Shown here one piece after another: positions 27,706-36,375 of a DNA stretch of 50,226 nucleotides. The position numbers and the translations under genes are program-made. Source of the DNA: Planctomyces sp. SH-PL62. Its GTDB lineage: Bacteria > Planctomycetota > Planctomycetia > Planctomycetales > Planctomycetaceae. Under the pieces are notes generated by a model, which did no database searches, was not told where the DNA came from, and saw only the letters and a program-made list of their open reading frames with translations. The number at the start of each line of letters is the position of its first letter. Within the stretch, counting starts at the first letter, position 1. The DNA is taken from NCBI GenBank assembly GCA_945893045.1, contig CAMDEA010000041.1:1-50226 (forward strand), read 5' to 3'.

Positions 27706-28296
27706 TCTTTTCGGCGTTGTCACTTGGCTCGCCCCAAGTCCTGGAGACAAATCCGCCAAGTAGCAACAGACCGATGGCCACCAGCGCACGATCGACAGAA
27801 ATTTGCGTAGAACTGGAAAATCGCAGGATCCGCTCCTCAACGAACAAGACACCTCGCCAGCACAGCAAATCGAGCCGTGTGCCCGTTCGGCAGAATCGCA
27901 CCGTATCGGAATAACGTGAAGTTCGTGGAGTGGAATTCTCGCCGTCAATCCTCAGTGGACCCGCAGAAATGATTAGGCCGTCCCCACTCTCGCCAGAGTG
28001 CAGGAAATCGGTGGCGAAGTCCTCATTCTGGTGAGCGCGGTCTCGTGAACAACACGTTCTCTGATAACACGACTCCAGACTTCATCCTGGCGGCAATGAC
28101 CAGAGGCAAGTGCTTCGCCAACGAGTCGGTCGTGCCGTAGCGGCGAAACCTGCCGAGAGTGTCGTCGATTTCCCAGGCTTCTCGAAATTCCCTCGGAAAT
28201 CGTGTGACATCGCACACGCGAACGCGGCCTTGTTTCTTGTCGTCCAGGCTGGACGCGTACCGCATCAAATGGATTTGAGTTAAGGGAGATTGATTG
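27706..28296. other. Degenerate region upstream of the RTX gene
   Basis: About 590 bases with no confident gene. It holds the possible signal-peptide remnant of the DUF1553 relic (27710-27800) and a possible short minus-strand frame (28023-28265). GGGAG at 28284-28288 is the ribosome-binding site of the RTX gene. Confidence 0.4.
28023..28265 (-). CDS. Possible small protein or gene fragment
   Basis: An 80-residue frame from the ATG at 28265. Its composition is protein-like (DVTRFPREFREAWEIDDTLG, then FRRYGTTDSLAKHLPLVIAA) and most third positions are G or C, as in neighbouring genes. There is no clear ribosome-binding site and no family I recognise. It may be a fragment of a longer decayed gene, since the adjacent sequence also holds a relic. 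Confidence 0.25.
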   Translation of the reverse strand: MRYASSLDDKKQGRVRVCDVTRFPREFREAWEIDDTLGRFRRYGTTDSLAKHLPLVIAARMKSGVVLSENVLFTRPRSPE

Positions 28297-29106
28297 ATGT
28301 TGAAAGGCAGAAGAAAGCAGAGTCAGGGGAAGCGGATTCCCGTCTCGGCTGAAGCTTTGGAGGTCCGCGCCGTTCTATCCCCAGTGACAAGTGGTGGGAC
28401 CATTTCGCTGGTCGATCGCAATCTGACCGTGACCGGGACCGATGCGGCCGACAACGTCAACATCGGGAAAGAGTCCGGGACGTCCGGCGATCAACTGGTT
28501 GTGACCGTGAACGGCACGACTCAAAGGTTCGACGTTTCGGCCGTCGACCAGATCTTCATCAACACGCTGGCGGGGAACGACCGTGTGTCGACGCTGCCAG
28601 CGATGCCGGCAAGGCCAACGATCATGTCGGCGAGGCCAACGGTGAGGCCGGAGATGCCGGGGAGTCACATCACGACTCCCATGATCGTGGATGGTGGTGC
28701 GGGAGATGACACCATCATGACCGGCGGTGGCAATGACAGTGTGATCGGCGGCGACGGCAACGATGTGATCGCCGGAGGCAACGGAAACGATACGCTCGAC
28801 GGTGGTGCGGGAAACGACCGGCTCAACGGCCTGAAGGGCGATGACAGCCTGCTCGGCGGCGATGGCAACGATCTCATGCTCGGCGACGCCGGGCGGGATC
28901 AACTCTTCGGCCAAGCCGGTAACGACACGCTTGAAGGGGGCGCTGACGCCGACACGCTCAATGGCGGCGATGGAACCAATCAACTGTCCGAGGATGGGAC
29001 CACTGGTATGGACGCGATGCTGCCTCGTCCGCAGGGAGGTTCGCACCAGAGAGGATTTCCACAAGGCAATCCTCCAACGGGAAGTCCTCCGGCACGACGT
29101 CGCTAG
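28297..29106 (+). CDS. RTX calcium-binding repeat protein with LE-x-R-x-LS motif
   Basis: About 269 residues from the ATG at 28297 (GGGAG eight bases upstream). The N-terminus is basic and carries ALEVRAVLSP, close to the LEPR-XLL-type sorting motif of planctomycete surface proteins. Residues ~135-245 are glycine/aspartate nonapeptides of the GGxGxDxLx type (GGAGDDTIMTGGGNDSVIGG onwards), which form a calcium-loaded beta-roll. In the middle there is a Pro/Arg/Met-rich patch, and the C-terminus is Pro/Gln/Gly-rich. Such proteins are exported and need calcium to fold. No type I secretion genes are nearby. It starts the surface-protein cluster that continues to 34.7 kb. Confidence 0.9.
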   Translation: MLKGRRKQSQGKRIPVSAEALEVRAVLSPVTSGGTISLVDRNLTVTGTDAADNVNIGKESGTSGDQLVVTVNGTTQRFDVSAVDQIFINTLAGNDRVSTLPAMPARPTIMSARPTVRPEMPGSHITTPMIVDGGAGDDTIMTGGGNDSVIGGDGNDVIAGGNGNDTLDGGAGNDRLNGLKGDDSLLGGDGNDLMLGDAGRDQLFGQAGNDTLEGGADADTLNGGDGTNQLSEDGTTGMDAMLPRPQGGSHQRGFPQGNPPTGSPPARRR

Positions 29107-29126
29107 TTTCTGAAGATCAACCACTC

Positions 29127-29169
29127 GCGGAAGAGAAGCCCGGCATTTCAAAAAAGCCGGGCTCTCCGC
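29127..29169 (+). terminator. Hairpin downstream of the RTX gene
   Basis: GCGG-AAGAGAAGCCCGGC pairs with GCCGGGCTCTCCGC around an A-rich loop, 21 bases after the RTX stop codon. There is no T-run after the stem on the plus strand, so intrinsic termination is uncertain. Confidence 0.5.
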
Positions 29170-29193
29170 CATGCGTGTTGATTCCTGTGTCTA

Positions 29194-29257
29194 GTGAGCC
29201 GCAAGGCGCTAGCCGCGGGTTGTTCCCTCGACCCGCGGCTAGCGCCTTGCGGCTCAC
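29194..29257. repeat. Perfect 27-bp inverted repeat, GTGAGCC/GCTAGC family
   Basis: The arms 29194-29220 and 29231-29257 are exact reverse complements (GTGAGCCGCAAGGCGCTAGC onwards). Each arm has a hairpin with stem CCGC..GGC/GCC..GCGG around GCTA or TAGC. It is related to the element at 7041-7116 and shares the GTGAGCC end with the one at 156-231. Confidence 0.9.
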
Positions 29258-29298
29258 GCGAAATCCCAGTGGCGTTGGCCCGCCTCACTGGGACGCTG

Positions 29299-29340
29299 CT
29301 GCGAGGGGGATGATCGTTTCATCCTCCTCGCGCAGTTTTT
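29299..29340 (+). terminator. Terminator-like hairpin with T-run
   Basis: CTGCGAGGGGGATGA pairs with TCATCCTCCTCGCGCAG (a two-base bulge) and is followed directly by TTTTT at 29336-29340. It lies 32 bases before the start of the cyclophilin gene, so it either ends transcripts coming from the RTX side or acts as a leader attenuator for the long gene. Confidence 0.75.
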
Positions 29341-29372
29341 GAAATCACATTGCTCCACGAAAGGCCGGAATC

Positions 29373-32300
29373 ATGCGTCAATGGGTTTGGCGAATTCGCG
29401 AATTGTTTGGTCGCTCGAAGCTGCGCGGCGGCCGGAACTGTTGGCGACAACCGGCTGGATATCTCGTATTGGAACCGTTGGAGCGACGTTCGTTGCCCAC
29501 TGGTACTGCCTCTGGGGTACTGAGCGGAGTGGCGTTCATGGACGCTGACCGAGACGGTGATCACGATGCGACGGAAATCGTCGTGCGCGGCATTTCCGTT
29601 CAACTCACGGGAACCACCGACCAAGGTACGGAAGTCACGGTCGATGCCACGACCGATTCCAGCGGAGCTTACGCCTTTCAAAATGTTCTGCCGGGAACTT
29701 ATGAAGTCACTGCCGAACCGGGCGAGAATCTGCTCGGAGAAGCGATCGTGGTGTCCGGCATTACGGTCGCGGGCGGGCAGACCATCACTCAAGACTTTGG
29801 ATTGAGAGGGCTCACACCGCAAGTGATCTCGTTGCGTCAATTCCTGACCTCGACGACTCCCGATGACTTTCCGTTTGCGGACGCCGGGACCGGCGAGGCC
29901 TTGGCGAACGCTCGCGAGAACAACCTGCCGACACTCCGTGACGAATCCATCGACATTGAAGTCGCCAAGAATAGTTCTCCGACCACGCTTGATCTGGCGG
30001 GCGTCTTCAACGACCCGGATCTGAGCACCAGCCAGGTCGTGTTTCACACGACACAAGGGGACATCAACGTCGAGCTGTTCGACGCCCAAACACCGCAAAC
30101 CGTCTCCAATTTCTACAACTACATTCTCGACGACCGCTACGACGACACGATCTTTCATCGCCTTGTTTCCGGATTTATCGCGCAGGGAGGCGGCTTTGTT
30201 CGCGATGACGCAACGTCGCAACTGTCTTCCGTCGAGACCGACCCGGCGGTGGAGAACGAGCCTGTGTTCTCCAATGTGGCCGGGACCATCGCGATGGCCA
30301 AGTTGGGCAGCGATGAGAATAGCGCGACCAGCCAGTTCTTCTTCAATTTGGCGGACAACACCAGCAATCTCGATTCTCAGAACGGCGGGTTCACGGTCTT
30401 CGGACAGATCGTCAGCGACACGGACCAGATGGCGCTCAACGCGATCGCGTCCCTCACGACGCAAGATCAGAGCGCGACCGATGGAGCGTTCACCGACATT
30501 CCGCTCGTCGATTATTTGGGGACCGACTTTCCGAACGATGCCGCGGCCGAGAATTACGTCCTCGTCAACGACGTCGAAGTCGTGCGTCGCGACGAGTTCT
30601 TGACGTACTCGCTGCTCACGCTGATCAACAGCAACGAGGGTTTGGTCACCGCCGCGCTGGAGAACAATCGGCTGACGCTCTCGTACGCGGCGGGGCAGGT
30701 CGGAACCGCCGAACTCACGATCCGCGCCACGGATCGATTGGGAGCGATCCTGGATGTCACTTTCGTCGTGACGGTCTTCGATCAGGCTCCCGTGGCGACG
30801 GTGGAAGTCAGTCCGCTCGCGCCGGTCGCTGACGACACCCTCACGGCGACAGCGACGGTCTCCGATGCGGACAACGATCCAACGACGCTGACTTACGTTT
30901 GGAAAATCAACGCCGAAGTCGTGCGAACAAATGCCGGCGTGACCGAACTGACGGACAACTTGGACCTCAGCACACTCACCGATCTTGAAGCGGGAGACCA
31001 AGTCACCGTCGAAGTGACTCCCAATGACGGAACCATCGACGGTGAGACCGCGCTCGCGATGACGGCGATCAACAGCGCCCCGGTCGTCGATTCCTTGGTC
31101 GTGACTCCCAGCGATCCGACGACGGACGCGATCCTGACGGCCTCGGTCAGCGCGTCCGATGTGGACGGGGACGCGATTGCGCTGACCTATCTCTGGAAGG
31201 TCAACGGGGTCATCGTGCAATCGACCCTGGCGAGTTCCAGCCTGACCAGCACTCTGAACCTCAGCGAGCTTGGCAACGGCGATCGAGGGGATGAAGTGAC
31301 GGTCGAGGTCACTCCGAGCGACGGTAAGACCAGCGGCACCGCTGTTTCCGTTTCGACGACGATCGTCGATCGCGCGCCGGCGGTGGATTCGTTGACGATC
31401 GCTCCGACCGCGCCGCTGGCTTCCGATACACTGACCGCGATTGCGATGGTCTCGGACGCCGACAACGATGCGATCACGCTGACCTACGTCTGGAAGATCA
31501 ACGGCGACGAAGCTCAAACGACAACCGGCTCCTCCAGCCTGACCGACATGCTGGACCTGAGCACCTTCGACACTCTGCAACCCGGCGACGTCATCACCAT
31601 CGAGGTCACGCCCGTTGCCGCGGACATCGCGGGCGCGACGACCACCGCCAGCACCGCCGTGAATCGCGTGCCGGTTGTCGAATCCGTGTTGTTGACTCCC
31701 AGCGATCCGGCCTCGAATCAACCGGTCACGGCCACTGTCTCAGCAACTGATGCGGACAGCGACAGCCTCGCGCTGACGTACATTTGGAAGGTCAATGGCA
31801 ACGTCGTGCAGACGACGACGGACAGCAACAGTTTCACAGACACGCTGGACCTGAGCGTGACCGGACAAGGAGATGCCGGCGACGTCATCACCGTCGAAGT
31901 CGCCGCTAACGACGGCAAACAGACCAGCGCCACCGCGACGGCCACGACGACAGTCATCAACGGCGAGCCCGAAGTGACTTTGATCTCACTGACACCGACC
32001 GCGCCACTGCCGACCGAGTTCTTGATCGCGGCGGTGGCCGCGTTCGATCCAGACAACGACCCAGTGACACTGACCTACGTTTGGAAACGGAGCGGAGAAG
32101 TCGTGCGGACCACGACCGACACAGCCAGCGTGACCGACACACTGGACCTCAGCACGATCAGCGGTCTGACGTCGGGAGACGAGATCACGGTCGAGGTCAC
32201 GCCCCACGCGGGCGGGAAGGAGGGCGCGACTGAGACCGCCAGCACCACGATCAATCGTGCGCCGACGGTCGATTCAGTCGCGCTGACTCCCAGCGAGCTA

Positions 32301-33437
32301 ACCACGACTCAAACCGTGACAGCGACGGTGGTGGCTTCGGACCTCGACAACGACAGTCTCACTCTGACGTACGTCTGGAAGGTCAATGGCAACGTCGTGC
32401 AGACGACCGCCAATGTCAGCAGCCTGACCGACACTTTGAATCTGAGTGTCGCGGGCCAAGGTGACCTGGGCGACGCCATCACCGTCGAGGTGACCGCCAG
32501 CGACGGCAAGCAAACCAGCGCGACCGCAAATACCTCGACCATCATCGTGAATGCCGCTCCGGTGGTCGAATCTCTGTCATTGACCCCCAGTGTTCCGTTG
32601 CTGACCGACACGTTGACCGCGACCGTTGCCGTCTCTGACCCAGACAACGATCCGGTCACGCTGACGTACGTTTGGAAGGTCAACGGCAGTGTCGTGCAGA
32701 CGACCACCGGAGCGGGGCTGACCGACACGCTGGCGTTGGGACTGTTGCCGGAACTCGCGCCGGGAGACGAGATCACCGTCGAGGTCACTCCTACCGACGG
32801 CAATGATGGCGTGACCGCGACCGCGAGTGTTTTCGTGAATCGCGCGCCGGTGATTGATTCCGTGTCGCTCACTCCGGCCGAACCGACGACGAATCAGACA
32901 CTGACCGCGACGGTCGCCACATCGGACTCGGAAAATGACGGCGTGACGCTGACCTACGTTTGGAAGGTGAACGGTTCGGTGGTGCAGACAACGTCGAATA
33001 GCAGCAGCCTGACAGACACCTTGGATTTGAGCGTCTCCGGACATGGAAACGAGGGAGACCAGGTCACTGTCGAAGTGACACCGCACGATGGCCACGCGGC
33101 AGGCGAGACCGCGACGGGTTCAACCGTGGTGCTCAACAGCGCGCCGGTGATTGGCTCGCTGACATTGACTCCGGAGTCACCGCTGACCACCGACACGCTG
33201 ACCGCCAGCGTGACGGTCTCGGATGATGATGCGGACTCGCTGATGCTGACCTACGTTTGGAAACGCAACGGCGCGATCGTGCAATCGACGACGGTTGCGA
33301 GCAGCTTGACGACCGACACGCTGGACTTGTCCGCGATCGGCGGCGTGACGGCCGGTGATCAAATCACCGTGGACGTGATCCTCAATGATGGCACGATCAA
33401 TGGAGTGACGGCGACGACCAGCGTCACGGTCGTCTGA
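29373..33437 (+). CDS. Giant surface protein: cyclophilin domain plus nine Ig/cadherin-like repeats
   Basis: 1354 residues. A basic start and LVLEPLERRSLPTG (about 31-44) match the LEPLExRRxL N-terminal motif of planctomycete exported proteins. Residues ~45-148 form an SdrD-B-like/prealbumin-type domain (SGVAFMDADRDGDHDATEIV). Residues ~222-395 are a cyclophilin peptidyl-prolyl isomerase (VVFHTTQGDINVELFD, FHRLVSGFIAQGGGF, SATSQFFFNL). A cadherin-like linker (430-470) is followed by nine tandem repeats of 96-99 residues, each with an LTYVWK core and a GDxxTVEVTP strand. Cyclophilins help other proteins fold; here the domain would act outside the cell or in the periplasm. The start codon at 29373 is ATG. 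Confidence 0.88.
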   Translation: MRQWVWRIRELFGRSKLRGGRNCWRQPAGYLVLEPLERRSLPTGTASGVLSGVAFMDADRDGDHDATEIVVRGISVQLTGTTDQGTEVTVDATTDSSGAYAFQNVLPGTYEVTAEPGENLLGEAIVVSGITVAGGQTITQDFGLRGLTPQVISLRQFLTSTTPDDFPFADAGTGEALANARENNLPTLRDESIDIEVAKNSSPTTLDLAGVFNDPDLSTSQVVFHTTQGDINVELFDAQTPQTVSNFYNYILDDRYDDTIFHRLVSGFIAQGGGFVRDDATSQLSSVETDPAVENEPVFSNVAGTIAMAKLGSDENSATSQFFFNLADNTSNLDSQNGGFTVFGQIVSDTDQMALNAIASLTTQDQSATDGAFTDIPLVDYLGTDFPNDAAAENYVLVNDVEVVRRDEFLTYSLLTLINSNEGLVTAALENNRLTLSYAAGQVGTAELTIRATDRLGAILDVTFVVTVFDQAPVATVEVSPLAPVADDTLTATATVSDADNDPTTLTYVWKINAEVVRTNAGVTELTDNLDLSTLTDLEAGDQVTVEVTPNDGTIDGETALAMTAINSAPVVDSLVVTPSDPTTDAILTASVSASDVDGDAIALTYLWKVNGVIVQSTLASSSLTSTLNLSELGNGDRGDEVTVEVTPSDGKTSGTAVSVSTTIVDRAPAVDSLTIAPTAPLASDTLTAIAMVSDADNDAITLTYVWKINGDEAQTTTGSSSLTDMLDLSTFDTLQPGDVITIEVTPVAADIAGATTTASTAVNRVPVVESVLLTPSDPASNQPVTATVSATDADSDSLALTYIWKVNGNVVQTTTDSNSFTDTLDLSVTGQGDAGDVITVEVAANDGKQTSATATATTTVINGEPEVTLISLTPTAPLPTEFLIAAVAAFDPDNDPVTLTYVWKRSGEVVRTTTDTASVTDTLDLSTISGLTSGDEITVEVTPHAGGKEGATETASTTINRAPTVDSVALTPSELTTTQTVTATVVASDLDNDSLTLTYVWKVNGNVVQTTANVSSLTDTLNLSVAGQGDLGDAITVEVTASDGKQTSATANTSTIIVNAAPVVESLSLTPSVPLLTDTLTATVAVSDPDNDPVTLTYVWKVNGSVVQTTTGAGLTDTLALGLLPELAPGDEITVEVTPTDGNDGVTATASVFVNRAPVIDSVSLTPAEPTTNQTLTATVATSDSENDGVTLTYVWKVNGSVVQTTSNSSSLTDTLDLSVSGHGNEGDQVTVEVTPHDGHAAGETATGSTVVLNSAPVIGSLTLTPESPLTTDTLTASVTVSDDDADSLMLTYVWKRNGAIVQSTTVASSLTTDTLDLSAIGGVTAGDQITVDVILNDGTINGVTATTSVTVV
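30786..33434 (+). repeat. Nine tandem coding repeats of about 294-297 bases
   Basis: The valine, leucine or isoleucine of the repeated TYVWK core is encoded at 30897, 31191, 31488, 31782, 32079, 32373, 32670, 32958 and 33255. The spacings are 294, 297, 294, 297, 294, 297, 288 and 297 bases. The near-strict alternation of 98 and 99 residues suggests that a two-repeat unit has been duplicated. All copies are diverged in sequence but keep the core. Confidence 0.9.
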
Positions 33438-33501
33438 GTTCGATTCTTCCGCCGACTCATGGATGGGTCGGCGCGTTCCAGGTTGATGAAGGAGCATCGT
33501 C

Positions 33502-34713
33502 ATGCGTTGGATGAGAATCGGTGTCTTGCTGGCCATCTTGTCGCTGGCGGGAACCAGTCACGGACAGGAACCGAACTCACCCTCGGCCATTCCGGGATTG
33601 GCGAAGGTCGATCAGGTCACCGATTTTCCGCTGCTCGATCGCGCGATCGACACGCTGGAGTTTTCCACCGAGAGCAATGGTTGGATCGTCGGCGAGTATT
33701 GGCTCGGTTGGGTGCGTGGGCAGCGTTTGCCAGCCTTGCTGACGACCAGCCCGGATGGCACTGACGCGGCGACCGCCGGCATTTTGGGGCAGGCGACCAC
33801 CAGCGTGCTGTTCAATGGCCGAGTCAATTCCGATGTTCGTTCGGGCTTCCGGCTGGCGGGTGGCTATCTCTATGACCGTGAGCGCGGCTTGGGAGTTGAA
33901 GCCGGATTTTCGTATTTGGGCAGTCAGTCCACGACCCTGTTGGCGTCGTCCGATGACTTCGCGATTCTCGCCCGGCCTTACACCGATGCGACGACCGGTG
34001 ATCCGCAAGCCGTGTTAGTCGCGTTCCCCGGCACCTCGACCGGCTCCGTCGAGTTCACCGCCGATTCGGGAAACTTCTTCGAGACACATGTGGGCCTCAC
34101 GGAGCGAATCTGGAGCACTGATTCTGCGAACGCTGGCGTGATTCTCGGCTATCGCTTCAATCACTACGACGACGGGCTGCGCATGCAGCAGACCATCTTG
34201 GCGACAGATACGCGGATTGACTCGACGGACGACTTCACGGCGAAAAACAACTTTCACGGTTTGGACATGGGAATGAGGGCCGAGTTGACCTGGCGCACGT
34301 TGACGTGGAATCTGCTCGGCAAGGTGGCGGTGGGGCACCTGCAAAGCGCCGTGAAGATCAATGGCCGCCAAGTGGCCTCGGTCACGGGGTCCGCACCCGT
34401 CACTCAAACCGGCGGGGTCTATGCCTTGGCCAGCAACATCGGAACGTACCACGACGGCGAGTGGACCCTGCAACCGGAATTGGGTTCGACGTTGAGCTGG
34501 CAACTCCGGCCAAACCTGTCACTTCGCCTGGGCTATTCGGCGATGTTTCTGAACGACTTCGCTGTGGCTGCCAATCAGATCGACCGCACGATCAACCCCA
34601 ATTTGTTTCCACCCGCCGATCTTTCGGCTGATCCGTTGCGACCATTGTTTCAGTTGAGTCGCTCCGACCTATGGATACACAGCATCAACCTGGGTGTTGA
34701 TTACCGCTTCTAG
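33502..34713 (+). CDS. BBP7-family outer-membrane beta-barrel protein
   Basis: A 403-residue protein with a signal peptide (MRWMRIGVLLAILSLAGTSHG, cleavage near residue 21). The body alternates short beta strands and turns (GWIVGEYWLGWVRGQRLP, FRLAGGYLYDRERGLGVEAG, YRFNHYDDGLRM) and ends in VDYRF with the terminal aromatic residue of a barrel, as in the BBP7 family, which is expanded in planctomycetes. These proteins are thought to sit in the outer membrane; their ligands are unknown. GAAGGAG lies about 8 bases before the ATG. It follows the giant surface protein by 64 bases on the same strand and shares a CTAG with the convergent gene, where both stop codons overlap. Confidence 0.88.
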   Translation: MRWMRIGVLLAILSLAGTSHGQEPNSPSAIPGLAKVDQVTDFPLLDRAIDTLEFSTESNGWIVGEYWLGWVRGQRLPALLTTSPDGTDAATAGILGQATTSVLFNGRVNSDVRSGFRLAGGYLYDRERGLGVEAGFSYLGSQSTTLLASSDDFAILARPYTDATTGDPQAVLVAFPGTSTGSVEFTADSGNFFETHVGLTERIWSTDSANAGVILGYRFNHYDDGLRMQQTILATDTRIDSTDDFTAKNNFHGLDMGMRAELTWRTLTWNLLGKVAVGHLQSAVKINGRQVASVTGSAPVTQTGGVYALASNIGTYHDGEWTLQPELGSTLSWQLRPNLSLRLGYSAMFLNDFAVAANQIDRTINPNLFPPADLSADPLRPLFQLSRSDLWIHSINLGVDYRF

Positions 34714-36362
34714 CGGATGACGTTGGGACGTCGGTGAATCGTCAGCCGCGCGACAACGGAATTCGCTGCCCGGAGGCACTGGCTTCGCCAAGTTTGCCAT
34801 CTCGTTTTGGAAACGCCGTCACTGCTCAAACTGAACTTCAACCAGGTCACGGCGATTCCCAGCGAGAGCAATCGTGTGACGGTGGCAGTGAGCGAGGCGG
34901 CATTGTCCGAACTCGGCTGCGGTTCGACGGTCTCTGACGAAGCGTTGATTCGCGTGTGGTTGAAGACTTGCTGGCCATTCGTAGGATCGTCGGCTCGTTC
35001 AAAGGCGACGAAGCGGCCGATGGCGGCGTCCAATTGGTCGTGACGTTGAAGGTTCGGATGTCGCTGCGGAGCGGTGCGCGAGCCGTGTGTTTCGTTCGCC
35101 GACATCGCGAACAATTCGATGAATCCTCCCTCGCGAGTTGCCGCGAAGATCGACGGTGCTCGACGCGAGTCGGCGGACGTTGCGCGACGCACGGCCTTGT
35201 TGCTGGACACCGCGGGCGCGGTCACGTTGCTCGGCGATGGTGCTTCACGATTCGCGGCGTCGTTCGAGCGGTTTTCACTGATGTCGATCAGGCCGCCGAA
35301 GTCGCCGTTGTTCGACACGACGGACGGCCGATTCGGTGACTGGGGCTGCGAAAGGTTTGCATCCCTTGGTTGAGTCGGCGACGAAGCCTGCTGCTCATCA
35401 CCGGCTCGTGCTGGTCCGGTTGCCGAATTGAAAACGTGGGGCGGCGGGAACTCGTTGAATGTGCCGAATCGCATCGCGATCACAAAGTCCGGCGGCGGAC
35501 GCCGCTCGAACGCGCCGCGCGGGCCGTCTGGACGAGGCCCGTCAAAAAAGGGCAATCGGCTGAAGTCCGGCAATCCGTTGCCGGCCAATCGTTCGATTGC
35601 GCCAGGCGGCGGTCCCTGGTGATCGTCGTTCAGCCTCGCGAACAGGAATGGGTTGACCATTGGCAAGCGGCGTGACGGAGCATTCGCGAAATCTGGGAAC
35701 GGTGATTCAAAAGAGCGGTCCAGCGATTGAAGAAACGCCGGCGAACCGAAGTCGGACGTTCTGTCGCCAGCCAAATGCTCGGCCACGCCAAACGTTGGTC
35801 CCATTTGTGCGAAGGTCGGCATCGCGTCCAGCCAATGGCTATCCATTGGCAAGGCATGTTGCGGAGCGTCCGCCCAGTCAGTGAATGGCGGTGAGACCTC
35901 TGAATCGCGGACTTCCGACCAGAGTTCTTGGTCATCAACGGGAACGTGATCGAAGAATGCACCAAGGGGTTGGATGTCTTGCGGTGGGAAGTTCCATTCC
36001 ACAACATCAAACGACACAAAACGCTGGCCAAGTTCCGGCGTCACCTCGAAGGCCGACGGCGCGTTCTCAAGCATCCCGAATGAGTCGAATCGACCGTCGG
36101 CTGTCAGCCTTTGCTCGCCGGCGGCTCCCGGAGCGAGTTGGTCCATGTCGCGAGCGTGCTCGAAGATTTGCGGAGCGATGCTGTCAACAGCGATGGCGGA
36201 CACGGCCGACAACTGCATGCGGATTTCGACGGCCTCAATCGTGGCGGCCCACGCCGCGAGACGCCGTCGCCGTGACGAACGCCGAGCTTCCATCCAGCGC
36301 CGCCACAGGCTGCGGAACGCGGGTGGGTTGTTGATCGCGGATGTGTTGAACGGTTGAGTCAT
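34710..36362 (-). CDS. Unknown exported-type protein with internal duplication
   Basis: A 550-residue protein with no recognised family. Near residues 42-52 it has IEAVEIRMQLSA, the LE-x-R-x-LS-type motif, after a very basic stretch (RRSSRRRRL). A duplicated unit is visible: PFTDWADAPQHALPMDSHW ... LAGDRTSDFGSPAFL and PFPDFANAPSRRLPMVNPF ... LAGNGLPDFSRLPFF. The middle is Pro/Ser/Asn-rich and probably disordered. A hydrophobic stretch (TATVTRLLSLGIAVTWLKFSL) near the C-terminus precedes a basic tail. It starts 13 bases after the kinase stop, so it is the last gene of the csrA-sigma-kinase transcript and may be the regulated output or input of that system (inference). Confidence 0.75.
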   Translation of the reverse strand: MTQPFNTSAINNPPAFRSLWRRWMEARRSSRRRRLAAWAATIEAVEIRMQLSAVSAIAVDSIAPQIFEHARDMDQLAPGAAGEQRLTADGRFDSFGMLENAPSAFEVTPELGQRFVSFDVVEWNFPPQDIQPLGAFFDHVPVDDQELWSEVRDSEVSPPFTDWADAPQHALPMDSHWLDAMPTFAQMGPTFGVAEHLAGDRTSDFGSPAFLQSLDRSFESPFPDFANAPSRRLPMVNPFLFARLNDDHQGPPPGAIERLAGNGLPDFSRLPFFDGPRPDGPRGAFERRPPPDFVIAMRFGTFNEFPPPHVFNSATGPARAGDEQQASSPTQPRDANLSQPQSPNRPSVVSNNGDFGGLIDISENRSNDAANREAPSPSNVTAPAVSSNKAVRRATSADSRRAPSIFAATREGGFIELFAMSANETHGSRTAPQRHPNLQRHDQLDAAIGRFVAFERADDPTNGQQVFNHTRINASSETVEPQPSSDNAASLTATVTRLLSLGIAVTWLKFSLSSDGVSKTRWQTWRSQCLRAANSVVARLTIHRRPNVIR

Positions 36363-36375
36363 GAGATCACATCAC

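Noticed and set aside
29490..29520. SLPTG in the cyclophilin protein as a sortase LPxTG signal
   Set aside because: It is at the N-terminus, not followed by a hydrophobic segment and basic tail, and it belongs to the LEPLExRR motif.
29319..31721. An 800-residue minus-strand open frame
   Set aside because: It is antisense to the cyclophilin/Ig-repeat gene; the plus-strand product has clear domains and repeats, while the antisense product is Arg/Val/Asp-rich with no domain. High GC at third positions creates such shadows.
30786..33434. Regular repeats as a CRISPR array
   Set aside because: The period is about 295 bases, the units are diverged and translate into one continuous frame with a conserved protein core.
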